Assembly (NCBI RefSeq): GCF_003590095.1
Contig: NC_039483.1
Location: 10,602,001 to 10,666,000 of the forward strand
Origin: Trichoplusia ni
Taxonomy: Eukaryota; Arthropoda; Insecta; Lepidoptera; Noctuidae
DNA: 64,000 nucleotides
Reading direction: 5' to 3'
How positions within the stretch are numbered: position 1 is the first letter of the stretch; each line of letters opens with the position of its first letter. The notes beneath the pieces are model-generated. The model ran no database searches and was not told the origin of the DNA. It saw nothing but the letters and a program-made list of their open reading frames with translations. Both the position numbers and the translations under genes were made by a program. Positions 12,720 through 25,982 of this stretch are shown in pieces.

Positions 12720-15700
12720 ATGCAACTCAAAAGAAATTGGTTAAATACCTAAAGTCATATGATAACTATAAAGTTTGACAAAGGGCCTTATTTTAATTTA
12801 TCTTTATATTTCATTTTATCTTATTACTACTGAGATTGATTGATTTTAAATATTTTAGAAAAATAAATAAATAATTTACCACGATCACACCCAAGTATTA
12901 TAAAAAGAGATATAATAATAATCTGCCAAAGAAAAAGGCTATCTACTTCAAAAACAAGATCTATCAAAGTATTTTTATAATAACTATCGTGAGACTGATT
13001 CATCATTAAATGATGTAACGGTTTACTCACGCGTATTTATCGGGGGTGCCCGACTAGTTTCGGACCCAACCGGAGTCCTTAATCAAAGTATTAGTTAAAG
13101 CAAGCAACGTATGCATCGTCAAGTATTTTTGATTTAGGTTTCATCTTAAGTATTCTTTCACAATTGTTTCAATCATAATTTTATTTTGTAGGATTTCGAG
13201 TAGCGGAATTGAATTACTACGCACCCTGGCCGCCGCGTATTTTGACACTCATGAAGTTTGCTTTTCATTTAATTGATGAAAAGTATGAAAACAGTTTAAT
13301 GCGACTTGAAAGAACAATTTGTTTGTTCTGTTTCAATTATTTGTTCTATTTAAAACGTGTGTGAAATCATGGACATCTTGTAGATGACAATTATATCATT
13401 GACAAAAGCACTTAAATGATGTGATATCAGAGATATTGCATGGTTATAGAGAAGAGGTCTCACAGATTTAGCGTTACTACCTGCTGTGGATGGCTTGTTT
13501 TGTAAGATAGTCCAAGATAGGTACGGTTTTTTATGTTCGATGGTTATAATGTTTTATAAATAATCTTTTAAGATTTCCATAGCTACCACTAATCTCGCTC
13601 TGCTGCACGTTATGCGACGGAACAGCGGCATTAGTCGAGCGAGTTTGATTCCTCACGACGCTTCCGCCAGACGTAGCGGACCTATGAAAATATGTATTTT
13701 CTTAAAGAATAGAATCATTTTTGGACGTCATTTTCTAACAGTGTCTCTCCAACTTGTTATGGTTAGCGATCAGCTTGTAGTCCCCCTTATCAGTGGCTCG
13801 GCTTAACAGTTCTCCTTGGCTAGCTATCGCGGTCTACTCCCTGATGTTAGACTTTTGAGTTTTGGACCAATATTTTAATTGTCGTGCTCAGAGAGTAAGT
13901 GTCGTGCGGTTTAAAAAGCTTGTCAGCAACAACATTACAGCTGGACACACTTACACGGAGACAGTTCTTTCTGCCAATCACGAGTACAGCATTTGGATTA
14001 CAGCTTTTCATTGTCAAAGAATACCATCAATAAAAGTTTATTTCCGTAGCGTCTTTTCTTTGTCTTGAAATTTTGTAGTATGCGTTCGATTGGCTGATTA
14101 CGAAGGTAATCCGCATTTTACATAGTTGCAGTCTCTTAATGAAAGGTTTTGATCTATTTCTGTACATTTGGGTCTTGTTGCAGACTGGAGGGTCTATCAC
14201 CTCGTAGTATGATTATGGTTGTAGAAGAATGACAAAATACCGCAACAAGGTGACGTGGTGGTACTGGTAGACTTCTGATCAGATAGTGCGGGCTCGCTAC
14301 AGGCGGGCCAGCCGCGGCCAGCCGGAGTGCCAGTGTCCACACTGTTTACATCGCGCGACACACCTGTCTGAATATTACGAAACGCATCTTAAAGACCGGC
14401 TCCGCTAATAGTAACAAGTCATGTGTTCGGTTACTATACTCGTCGGTCCTAAATAATCAAAAAAATAGTTTTCCGATTTTCATTTGGATTCAATTTCATA
14501 ATGATATTATATCTAGATGGCGAAGCTCTGCTGAAATATTTGATAGATTTGCAGAAGCTATGACACGGTAATTATTACTAATGGGCAGTACGGTTAAGGC
14601 CGGTTCACCGCAGTTCGATGGACGGAGGCGCGCACGAGTGTCGGCGCGCGCCTCTGAGGCGTTGCACGGGGTGGGCAAACACCTCACTACCCCGTGCACG
14701 AGGCGAGGCCCGGAATGACCGGGCCAGCACTAGTGCGGGGCTGCGGAAGAATTTGGACTCCGCTGGAAAAAAAAAAAACGCTTCACCGCAGTCGCATTGG
14801 CTTTGATATCTAGGTCGAGTCATCGCGCTGGCCTGCGAGAGGGAATGACATGCCTTATCCTTTTCTAGGTCCTTTGGCTGGCTAAGACTATTCCAAAAAC
14901 TTTAAGCTCATATTATAACGGTGTACCGGGAAATCAATGCGAAGGCGCCGCCGGGAAGCGGGCGCTACTTGGTAGCGAGCAGGTGACGTCACGTCCGCGA
15001 CCTCGCACAACCTGGCAGCCGGCGATGGTCGCGGCCTGTTGTTACTCACAACACAATACAATAAAATATATGTATTTTACGGTAGCTTTACTACCTACAT
15101 TTTGAATCCATATTCCTACTTTTAATTGGCATGACAGTTACGCTGATCCCAATACAACGTACTACAGCGGCATTGCTGCTAGACTTCAGGCCTGGGTCAG
15201 AGTTTCATGCGACTGGCGGTGTCGGTGAGCCCGCCTGGTTAGGAGCAACTATCTCGGTGTCGGGCATGTACATCTGTGTGAGACCTCATAGTTTGTCACC
15301 TACTATAGTTACTAACTTGTAACTAAAGTAGGTTACATTTAACGACGTTAAATGATTTAGCGTCCTAGTACCTCCACCTAACAGTCCTACCATCACCAAA
15401 AGAGGAAATGAAGAAAATCTTGCAATGGTTGTCTTTCTCTAGAATTTTACAGAGGTTTTGGCCAAACATTTTAAGAAATAACAACCTGCTAATAACGTGC
15501 CTGCTTCGGAGACTGACAGTATGAGCACACTCGCACTGGCAACTGCCGGCGCGCTGCGGGGGCGCGGGGGCGCGCGTCACCGGGCACTCCGCTGAGTCAG
15601 CGTGGCGCACGCGCCCCGCGCCTTCATCAATGGACGCCCCCCCCCTCGTCCGGCCCGCTCGCGCCGCGCCCCGCGCAGTCACATGACGGGCGCACGCAAA

Positions 15701-16956
15701 CCGGCCCCACTTTCCTGCGGCAGCGCGTGCGGCGTGCGCCCGCGCCGGTCACCGACCTCGCGCTGCAGCGCTGACCTGCTCCCGCCACTCATGCTATCAA
15801 ACAAACTGTTTGCCTGTCAACACAAACCATTCTGCCTTTCAGTATGAAGGCCTTATGAATACATCAATCTGATATCGGTTTTCAATCATATTAAATAAAT
15901 GCGTACTGGCATTCGGACCTCCAATACGTGCAAAACGATCGTAAAACAGAATAAAAATAGAAAGAAAATAATTGATGGGGCAACAGAAAGATAACAGATT
16001 ATTGTAAATGACAAAGTTAGTAGTCATATGTAACACAATGAGTGCTTTTACAGTAAAACCATTACGTATTGACAGAGCGCTCTGTAGTCGGCACGTGACG
16101 AGCGCCGCGCGCCGCGCCGCCGCCGCCGCGCCGCGCGCCGCGCCGGTCCAGACCGCTGCAGTGGGAACTACTACCATAAGTACTGGCTTCCACAAGTCAA
16201 TGACAAATAAGGCCCATCACGATTTTTGCAAATAGGAATTCATCTCCGATACAACTAACTTGTTTTAATTAACATAATTGACAAGTGTCAGGTATTCCAG
16301 GCATACCCATGGCTGCGGGTGGCATAGGCCACATTAAATAGTGTATTTATTACTGATGGTTCAGAGAGTGTAGCGCGGCTGGTGGACTGTCATGTAGGAA
16401 TTATGTGAGTTCGCAACGCGCCCCTTGTAAAGAGTTCAACGCGTGCGTCTCGTGCACACGCATGCGCAGTGGCGGTCACCTCGGCCCTGCTGCCTAGCCC
16501 CGAGCCCGGCAGTAGGGTCGCCAACATGACCGGCATCCTGCCGCCGAGCCGCTTGCTTACAGGCTCTTGCTGAGTACCGTCAATAACTAAATATTATACG
16601 GTCACGCGTCACAATTAAAAACATAAGAAAAAAACGTGAAAACTTTAAACTTTAAAACCGTGATCGTGGTATTCTTTTTTACCAAACGTCGTTCAAATTT
16701 GGAATATAATAATGTTCTATGTAGATCATAATGTACGGCAAGCCGTATTGAAACTACTTTTGTTCTTAGCATAAAATACAATAAGAACAATGAGGAAAGT
16801 CTGATCTGACTGTCTGCTTTGAAATGTATATCAAATCTCAATTTTACTACAAATATTTTTCTGTTTATCAAAAGATCTGCTGAAAATCCAAACCGTAAGC
16901 ATAAATATGTAATTATGAAGTTTTTATACAATCAACAATAGAAGTAGAGATAAGCA
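12720..16956. other. noncoding with GC-rich islands
   Basis: No supported gene. GC-rich islands lie at about 14600-14760, 15540-15780 and 16090-16150. The last two contain TCACATGAC (15679-15687) and CACGTGAC (16092-16099). ORFs over the islands overlap on both strands with no domains, so I treat them as composition artefacts. The block could be upstream regulatory DNA of the SLC26 gene. Confidence 0.45.
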
Positions 16957-17288
16957 GTGTGCACATGGTGGAGATGTTGTGACGTGAGGGGCGCGGGGGC
17001 GCGGGGGCGCGGCGCGCAGGGGCGCAGAGCGCGGGTGGCGCGCAGCCTCCGCGCATCTCGGGGCGCGCGGCGGGGGCGGGGGCGCGGCGGGACATCATCG
17101 ACACTCCGCGCGCGACGTCTCCACACGCCAGTCGCGCTCCGACCGCGCCACCCGCCGCACGCTCCTCGCGCCCCGCGCGTCTCTCGCGACACCACGGCCG
17201 CTCAGGCTCGATCCCCGCTGCACTCCCGTTCGGACCCCATGCGCACCTGACATCGCCTGTCGCACCGCCCCGGCTCCACCGACCACAA
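16957..17288 (+). promoter_or_regulatory. candidate CpG promoter and 5' UTR exon
   Basis: This is among the most CpG-dense blocks of the window. It ends at CACAA followed by the strong splice donor GTGAGTG (intron starts 17289). A CCAGTCG initiator-like motif lies near 17131. An exon ending here could splice over about 3.4 kb to the acceptor before the start codon at 20730, giving a noncoding first exon for the SLC26 gene. This is inference: no transcript evidence is available, and another island upstream could be the true promoter. Confidence 0.35.
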
Positions 17289-20200
17289 GTGAGTGTTCCC
17301 CCGCGCAGCAGCCGCGCCGTCGCCGCCGCTGGCCGCCGGCCGCCAGCTGCCGCCACCGCGCCGCCGCCTCCGCCGCCACCACCGCCGCAAGAATGCCGGG
17401 ACAAAGGCTTCGCTCGCCTCCCGCGGCTCAGGTAGTCGCTGAAAATACACTGTTTATAGCTCTAACCCGAAAGCTAAGAAAATTCCTCGCCTTCCCATTT
17501 AAAGATCCGTTCGGTGTCAACAATAACATAAATAATAACTGTTAGCAAGGTGAGTCAGGCACACGTATCGTTTGTCGCATTCCTCGGTTATTATCTTCTT
17601 TAAACGATGTGCTTGTTAATTAGTTGATCCTATGAAGGTGCAACATTTGTGGTTGTCATAATGTATCGCTACCGCCCTCAACTAAGGACTCAAACCCGAC
17701 AAGTCGCTAGTTGTCATCTCTAATCGCATGTAGAATAATGTTGCATTGCGCGAGAGTTGCCGCGGGTGCCTTGCGAATTCCTCGGCGATACTTTCACGCG
17801 CGCGGTCTCGCGGCCCGCTGGGGAACCACCTGCCCGCTGCCCGCTGCCCGCTACTGCTCACTACTCATCCTGGTCATGGATTCGACGTCCCCCTATCAAA
17901 TCGTTTTGAGATCCATTACTGTAGGTTATCTTTATCTTATAGTTTATTTTTGCTTTAGCCATACTAATTGGTCAATGTCAAGTGCAGTGAGTTATTTTAG
18001 TAAAAGTGCTCGGCGTATACCCTTTTAATTGACAATAACATGCCGAGGGTACATGCGTCTACCTAGCGGCAGTAGTAAATGGACAGCCATGCGTTAGTTC
18101 TTAGGTTCAGCATATAAGCTGGTTTAATAAGACTTGGATTGGTGTTACTAGTTGCGAGTAGCCATCCGACACAGCTGGAGCCACCCAGTGCCCGCCGAGC
18201 CGCTGCGTACCTAAATAACCGCATATAATATATTGATTCACGATGTGCGCCATAAACGAACACTTGATTGATATTGATTGGTATATCAATGTAAGTGTAT
18301 CAATAATATATTGGTATCGATCAACATGCCCCACACTCGCCATATCTACGTTATACTTGTGTTGCATGAACACGCTGACCGTTTTGTGAAATCTAGTAAA
18401 AAAAACCATTATAAAGGTTTTTTAATAAATTACTCTTTTATTACTATTAGACACCAATTAATGAGAAAGAGAAAATCCGACAACTGCTCATTAGCGGGAT
18501 GTTCGAGCACCGCTCCTGCCTCCTCGCAGTGGGAACAGACTCAGACAGCAGGTGTATTAAGTTAAACGTTAAATTTGTCATCATAAGCATTTCAATTGTG
18601 TGTGTCTCTATCGCGGCTTAGAGTATCTCAAAACAAGTTGACGTCGACAAAATCTATTTATCCTAACACTACAATTATGCAACAATATGAAATCTCTAAA
18701 CTGTAAAACAGTTTGCAGGCGGTAATACCTAGTGCTCTTCTATCTTATACGATACCAAGAAACGTTAGTTTGATATTCACCTGCATTGTGGTATCCATGA
18801 CCTCATTAAGTATTCTTCCTTGTACAAAATGTAAAAGCAATCACGAAACACTGTTTTGATTAGAAAAGAAACCGAGCATTTTAACTACTTTTCATTTATT
18901 ATTAAAAATGAAGTGTATAAAAACAGAAAACAATTGATTGCTCATTGCGATTCTAGATATGAAGTTCAAAACATATCAAAAATCGTTCAAGCCAGTAAAT
19001 AGCAACAACAGCACGTTGTTCGGGTATGATGTGGGCTGTGGGCGCCTGCGGCCAGCCACGCCGAGTGTGTTCACTTGTTCAGTAGTTAGTACTAGTGCAG
19101 TGCAGGGCGAGTAGTCGCTAACGATAAGTATGTAGCACATTTCTAGTTATTGTTTACTCGCGTTATCGTTACTGCGGATAATCCAATATAGCATGCTGTA
19201 ATTGATTCGCCAAATGCTGTATTTGTGCGGCAGATCGCAAACACTTACCGAAGGCCCGTGCCGTCCATTGATCACGAACTAAGTACTGAACGTGAAGTGT
19301 TCATGGCAGGCAACGTCTGATCGGTGTCAGTGTGGCGCGGAGCGGACCTACTGCGGCGGGCGCGCGCCGCCACGTGCGCCTGCATAATTAATATTCTAAC
19401 ATGTTATTTACATACACGTATAGAGGTTTTCCTTATATTTAAATGTATGTATATAGTCAGCATTGCGCCCATTCGTCTCTAGTCATGTGACGGCAGTCGC
19501 TTCTGTTCATGGCTATGGTTATCGAATTCTAATTTAAATTGCCACCGTCCTTGTTTATTCTTATGTATTATCTCAACTATTGTAAAACGTCCACAGTTGA
19601 TTCTAGAGTACATGCCAGAGCCCAAGTGTAATTCAAGAAGTGGAGTAACTGTTGAGCCTGCGCCGCACCGGGCCGCCCCGCGCCGCGCCGCGCTCTCTGC
19701 TGCGAGTCATGTGACTTCAATTATTTGCTTACGTAAACGTATCAAATTAACTGCTACGTATTTATTTATATTTGTTTAAATTGTAAACGCGTGACGAATA
19801 GGCCGGCGCGGCGCGTGGCGGCGCTCTTACTTATTGAATACGATATTCAGCTTCGCTCGCGTTCAATTCGGCGTAACTCGGTTCCCCTATTCTGATGCAG
19901 AACACAGGACAGAACTCGGAATAGAATTCTATTTTAATCATTTACTGTAGACCGTTTGGGGATAGAATGTAAAGGCTCTGGGAGCTGCACTCATATCACG
20001 GCGTCACGGCTTCCCTAGGATCACCCCGGCCGCTTTCAATGTTTGTACTTGCGGATTGTTAATGTTGTAAACTAAGCGACATTTCTTTCAGTTCTTTCTT
20101 TAAGGGCTGGGGAAAGGTTACCAAGAAAACATGATGGACGTTTTTTTTAATCCGTCTGCATACCAATTATAAGCAACCTACCTTCTTTCTACCTTCATTC

Positions 20201-20728
20201 TCTATACAAACTAAAGGTACACATCTAAGGGAAGTGGGGGTTTAGAAAGAGACGAAAAATAACCTGTGCCTCTTTCCATCCATTCAAATATCTCCATTCG
20301 CGTCAATTCTCTGCTGTTTTGCCGAGAAGGACGGACGAACAAACAGACACAACATAGGTATACTCTCCAATTAAAATATTGGTACGAATGTGAGACGGAG
20401 ACCCCTTACCATGCAAGACTGATCTCTAGAAGATTATAATTAAAGTCAATTATCCAGGTTGCAAGTACAACCGTGCTTTTACCTTTGGCTCGCTATGGTT
20501 CTAGCCTCTTGTGCAGGTTATAGCTATTTTTGTGCTCTGTATTTTAGAACCAGTATCAAACGACGTGACTTACGTGACATACAAGGTCCATATATTTTTT
20601 ATTTTGACATATCCGCGACTGTAGTCACGTAATATCACCTAAAATAAGGAAGCAGATAAAAAGGTTTGGTGATATGAGCCTACTTGGTTACATCAGTTAA
20701 CTGATAAATGTAATTGTTGATGTTGCAG
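17289..20728. other. probable long first intron, no other gene
   Basis: It runs from the candidate donor at 17289 to the acceptor TGTTGCAG ending at 20728. GC patches at about 19320-19375 and 19655-19715 carry CACGTG, and GTCATGTGAC occurs at 19482-19491 and 19706-19715. No coding exons were recognised. Confidence 0.35.
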
Positions 20729-20729
20729 A

Positions 20730-23700
20730 ATGATCCCGCGCCGCAAGCACAACGCCTCCTCCGGCTCGCTGCCGCCGCCCGACGACAAGCACGCCAGCAA
20801 CGACTACATCCGTGAGTATTCACACCGAGCACACCACGCATTGTGGCTTCAATGATTCCTTATCAAATTACTTATTTGAATAAGTACAGATTGCGTCTTT
20901 GCAAAAAGGTGTAACCATGCTCAGAAGCGGTATTTAACAATGACCGAGGTATAATTAAACAAATCCATTACAATTACACAAACAAATAGTGTCGCAGCGG
21001 CGATTGCATAGACTGTGCCCAATCATAGTCGATGGAACGTGAAATAGATCGGATAGCGGCGCATGCGCTCTCGTGGTGGCACGTCCCTGAACTTGAACGC
21101 GGCTCGTGCCGTCGGCGGCCTCGCGCCGCGCTCTCGAGACGATAGCGCCCACGATCCGACATGCCCGACCTAAACACACACACTACTGTATCGTTATTAT
21201 TAATGTCTCACTAGCTTAGTATTTCATTAAGCGTGTGCTTCTCTCTGTTGTCAGTGTCTGACAGCGAGTCTCGGTGCGGATGGCGCGCAGCGGTGCGCCG
21301 CCGCTTTAACCGCAAGACTCTGCACAAGAGGCTGCCCGTGACGTCATGGCTCCCGCAGTGAGTATCTCGGCCAGCAGCTGTGTCGCGCGCAATGGTAGCA
21401 TTGCGTGTTGTTTGCTCTGGTAACATAGCGTGTTGTTCGTGCGCAGGTACAACGCAGAGCAGGCGGTGGGCGACCTCATCGCCGGCATCACCGTGGGGCT
21501 GACCGTGATCCCGCAGTCGCTGGCGTACTCCAACATCGCGGGGCTGCCGCCGCAGTACGGGCTGTACGGCTCGTTCCTGGGGTGCTTCGTGTACATAGTG
21601 CTGGGCGGCTGCCGCGCCGTGCCCGCGGGCCCTACGGCCATCGCGTCGCTACTCACGTACCAGGTGGCCGGCGGCGTGGTGGAGAAGGCGATCCTCCTCA
21701 ACTTCCTGACGGGGCTGGTGGAGTTGCTCATGGGCGTGCTGGGCCTGGGCTTCCTCATTAACTTCGTGTCCGGCCCGGTGTCGTCTGGCTTCACGTCGGC
21801 GGTCGCGCTTATGATTGCCACTTCCCAGGTCAAGGACTTGTTCGCGATCTCCGTCAGCGGCACCACGTTCTTACAACAGTGGATTTCTATTTTCCGCAAC
21901 CTACATGCGGCCTCGCTGTGGGACCCGGTGCTTGGGTTTACATGTATTGCCGTCTTACTCTTTCTGCGGGTGGGTACCTTTATTTATACTTGTTAATATT
22001 ATATGTAAAAATTTTCTTTTTGACGATGTATTATGATTAAAATTTCAGAAAATAGGAATGATCAAACTGGGCTGCAAGTCTGAAGACGGTCCTAGCACGA
22101 AACAGAAAGTGATCACCAAGGGTTTGTGGCTGATCAGCACTTGCCGCAACGCCATCGTGGTGGTGGTGACCGGAGTGCTCGGCTACTGGTTCGTCGCCGA
22201 ATACGGCACTTCGCCCGTGCGGCTCATGGGTATGTTCCATTGGAAACACAATTTTTTCTAAGAGCCCAACGACTTGATTTATGAACTCACAGTTATTCTT
22301 TCTGTTCTATGCAATCTCCAGCCGAGAGTAGTCCCAGTGGTTAGTAGAGTAGAGAGTAGTGCTCACCTCATGGCGTTATCATTTCAGTCTCATATAGTGT
22401 TTGCTATCAAAATAGTAGTAGAGATTTCACACCGACACCCCTCGATCGCATCCCGCACATGCGTCGTGTATACGTACCCCAGCGTAGTCCATTGCTAAGT
22501 GACCTGTGTGTGATATGTGCAGGAGCGATTCCGTCGGGCGTGCCAATACCGCAGCTGCCGCCGTTCAGCTACGTGCGCGCCGACAACTCCACGGCTGACT
22601 TCCTAGACATGGTGTCGGAATTGGGCTCGGGACTGCTAGTCATCCCTCTCATCGTTCTGCTGGAGGACATCGCCATTTGCAAGGCCTTTTCTGACGGACG
22701 GACTATCGACGCCACTCAAGAGATGATCGCTCTAGGCGTGGCCAGCGTCGCTAACTCGTTCATGCAGGCATATCCAGGAGGCGGCTCGCTAGCGCGCTCC
22801 GTGGTCTCCAACGGCTCCGGCGTCAAGACCACCCTCAATGGCGTGTACACCGGTGAGTAGCGCTCGGTGCCAGTCGTCGCCCCGTTTTACACCGAGAGAC
22901 GAGCTCAATTGACATTTCCGTGTCTCTTTGTTTTTTGCAGGAGTCATGGTTATCCTGGCGCTGCAGTTCTTTACGCAATACTTCGGCTACATCCCTAAAG
23001 CGGCGCTGGCGGCGGTCATCGTCTCGGCCATTCTTTTTATGGTTGAATATAATGTCATCAAACCTATGTGGCGAGCGAAAAGTAAGTAACCGATTCCTAA
23101 AACGGTTCTACTGATAGACATCTCATTTGCTTCAGAAACATCCTAAACTCCTTTTAGTTTAGGATGCTTTCTTTACTTAAAATAATTAAATAGGTACTAA
23201 CTGATACATACTGGTTATCACATTAATTGAACTCACACGCGGTATTAGGGGTTTTTTTATTTGCAATTTAAATAATCTATGTGATAGCAGTGGGACTGTA
23301 TTTCTGTTTTATCTTTTCTCTAAATCTCGTAGATGTGACTGAAGTGACGACTATTGTATAAATTACTCAGTGGGAGATTTTAAAGTAAAAGAGCTCATTA
23401 CTCGAGTATAGCCTAATTTAAAACTAGTTTCCATTGGTATCATACTTACGAGAGTGTAAAACAATATAGGCGCTGACTTATATTTAAACAATTTTTGAGC
23501 CCTACATCTTACTTGAAAAATTAAAATACCTATTCCGTTTGTTCAATAATTTATTCTTTCAAGATAGAATTTTTGATTCGTGTAGCATCAAAAGTTCACC
23601 AGTTTAAAGCTTACCACGATAAAGCAAGTGCCAAATATAATCTTTGCAGAGTTGGACTTAATCCCGGGAGTGGGTACGTTCGTGCTGTGCCTGACGCTGC

Positions 23701-24247
23701 CCATCGAGCTCGGCATCTTGACCGGCGTCATCGTGAACATCATCTTCATCCTGTACCACGCCGCGCGGCCCAAGCTGTCGGTAGAGATGCTCAAGGTGAG
23801 TACCGGGCGGCCGCCGCCGGCGGGCTCCGTGTGTCCGGCGGGGGCTGACCGAGCGGCTTGTTGCAGACGGAGCACGGCGTGGAGTACCTGATGATCACGC
23901 CGGACCGCTGCCTCATGTTCCCGTCCGTGGACTACGTGCGGCGGCTGGTGACCAAGCACGCGGCCAGCAGCTCCGTGCCCGTCGTGATCGAGTGCACGCA
24001 CATCTACAGCGCGGACTACACGGCCGCCAAGAGCATCGAGCAGCTGACGGGCGACTTCCACGCGCGCCGCCAGCCGCTCTACTTCTACAACGTGAAGCCG
24101 TCAGTGTGCTCCATCTTCGAGGCCGTGGCCAAGCCCGAGCACTTCGTGGTGTTCTACGAGGACGAGGAGCTGGACCGGCTGCTGGCCGCCGACGAGCGTC
24201 TGGCGCGGCCCGAGCCCACCAAGCTGGCGCCGCTGCCGCCCGCCTAG
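20730..24247 (+). CDS. SLC26-family sulfate/anion transporter (SLC26A11-like), 8 exons
   Basis: Exons: 20729-20811 (ATG 20730), 21255-21357, 21447-21969, 22049-22229, 22523-22852, 22941-23081, 23650-23795 and 23867-24247. All junctions are GT-AG and keep frame, giving 628 residues, close to the roughly 600 of animal SLC26A11 proteins. Residues 62-236 (exon 3) carry the SulP start (GDLIAGITVGLTVIPQ) and the family signature PPQYGLYGSF followed by GPTAIAS. Hydrophobic segments continue through exon 7. Exon 8 (residues 503-628) is a cytoplasmic STAS domain (VVIECTHIYSADYTAAK). The family exchanges sulfate, oxalate, chloride or bicarbonate across plasma or lysosomal membranes. Which ions this one moves cannot be read from sequence. 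It is intact, GC-rich relative to its surroundings, and the only host protein-coding gene recognised. The A11 subtype is less certain than the family. Confidence 0.93.
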
Positions 24248-25341
24248 ACTACCTGTAAACTTACTTGTGATACGCCGTACCTTACGCGAGACGATATTTT
24301 TTGAGATTGATTTGACGGAGTGTGATATTTAGATAAAATCAGAACTTATTTGTTATACTTGTAAGGAATAATTATATGTATACTGTAGTAGCGACTGTAC
24401 ATGCGTTCTCCTCTGAGCAGTTCGCTCATCCATCGTCGCGCAAACGCCTCGATGTAAAATTATCTTGTTGTGTACATACGTAGAAGTACTAATATTTTGG
24501 TAGGCAATTAGTCTGAGAGCTTATGGCTGTGCGAGCTGTGATCCGGCGGCCCGCCCCTCCCAGCCGCCTGTGCCTGACCCGCAGGGTGCCTGATGTTCCT
24601 AAACAATCTGTATCGATACTGGCACTAAGTGTGAATTTCCAACCATCGAGTCTCTCGGAATAATATAAAACATAAGACTTAAAAAGGTTTTACGATAAAA
24701 TAAGACATTTTGCTTTCCGAGTACCGTCGCATTGTTTCTCGGAACGCAAACAATTTACTTGTGGCGGAGCAAGGAACTGGCGTACGGCACGAGAATTGTA
24801 AATTGTCAGGGGTGGCAGGGTTCTGGGGGCTGCTATGTGTGCCACGAGTGGTTGTGTCGCTCATGCTTCTTCGGAGGGTTAAGCAATCCCTCGACGATAA
24901 TATCAAACTTACATTTAATAAGTAGGGACTAAACAGTAACAGAACGTGATAGCTATCGGTAGATGAGTAAGCATTGATCTATTTATTTGTAGGAAATAAA
25001 GTACAAGTTAGGATACTGTCATTACTTTATCATTAAGGATTAAGAATGAAGCTTTAACTGGCCGTGGAGGCGAGTGCGGCCGCGCTGCTGCAGCCGCGCT
25101 CCGCGGCTCGAGTAGGATTTATCCATTATTTTGTGATCCTCTACTAATATGTACGTTAAGTAATAAATTTATTTTCGAGATAATAAAATTAATTATAAAT
25201 ACCTATTATGTATATTATATAATATGGAAGTTAGGTACCTATGTAACGATTGTGATGTATTTGTATGAGTGTGATGGTTGTAGTGCCGCGAAAGGTTCAT
25301 GAATTTATTCAGTCACAGTTCTAAGAACAAAATTAAATAAA
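24248..25341 (+). other. 3' UTR of the SLC26 gene with several AATAAA signals
   Basis: After the stop codon at 24245-24247 no coding sequence follows. AATAAA hexamers occur at 24995-25000, 25162-25167 and 25336-25341. The last lies just before T-rich and GT-rich sequence and is a reasonable distal cleavage signal. The short ORFs here are shadows. The exact 3' end is unknown. Confidence 0.45.
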
Positions 25342-25601
25342 CTCTTTAAGAGTAACTATACCTACAGCTGTGTTGTTATTTATTTTATATTACCCCCTCT
25401 TGCCCCTCACCTAGGACGAGACAGGCCTGCTCTGTTGGGAGTCGTAGCGCCCGACTGTCTAAAATAAAAAAAATTGCATAGAGTAAGCATAGAGTAGTTA
25501 CCCCTTAAACACAGATATTAGATACATGCGATCTAACACATACATACACGAAAAGCATATTCGTGTTCACCCCTAACTAACACCCATGAGGTATACATAT
25601 A

Positions 25602-25978
25602 CACGGTGATTTTTTAGTCGTCTTACAAAAGGAGCCCAGTTCATGTATCCGACGTAAAATACCCCTAGGCGCGATTTTTATTTTTTTTATCATGATAATA
25701 AGTACGAAGAGAAATTAAACAAGAGAAATCTGAAAATACTCTTAAAAATGATAAAAAGGCCGCCGCCCGCGCCCCTCACCATTATAACAAGGCTCGGAAC
25801 GCGCTCGCAACAGAGCTCTGTTTCTAAAAAACTATGAATTGCATCATAATATTGAATAAAAATTGCATTTTATATTTATTCAAATCTCATAAATACCTAT
25901 TTTTTTTATCATGAACGTGTTCTAGTCATTGGATACATGAACTGGACTGCTTTTGTAAGACGACTAAAAATCACGGTG
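25602..25978. mobile_element. MITE with about 50-bp imperfect inverted termini
   Basis: The left terminus CACGGTGATTTTTTAGTCGT and the reverse complement of the right terminus, CACCGTGATTTTTAGTCGTC, align over about 50 bp (through TTACAAAA and CAGTTCATGTATCC) with a few mismatches. TATA flanks both ends (25598-25601 and 25979-25982), giving a TA or TATA target duplication. The 377-bp AT-rich body codes for nothing. It is a non-autonomous DNA transposon of unknown superfamily, though Tc1/mariner is possible. Confidence 0.75.
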
Positions 25979-25982
25979 TATA

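Noticed and set aside
16913..17404. Long Gly/Ala/Arg-rich ORFs on both strands over the CpG block
   Set aside because: Overlapping ORFs in several frames of a GC-rich island, with low complexity and no domain; a composition effect.
22274..22498. Small ORF between SLC26 exons 4 and 5
   Set aside because: Lies wholly inside an intron with good donor and acceptor; no similarity to SLC26 or another family recognised.
23588..24061. 157-codon minus-strand ORF
   Set aside because: Antisense shadow of SLC26 exons 7 and 8, which are GC-rich.
24732..24932. Cys-rich 66-codon ORF after the SLC26 stop
   Set aside because: In the 3' UTR, starts on a non-ATG codon, and two other frames are also open there; no motif spacing typical of zinc proteins.
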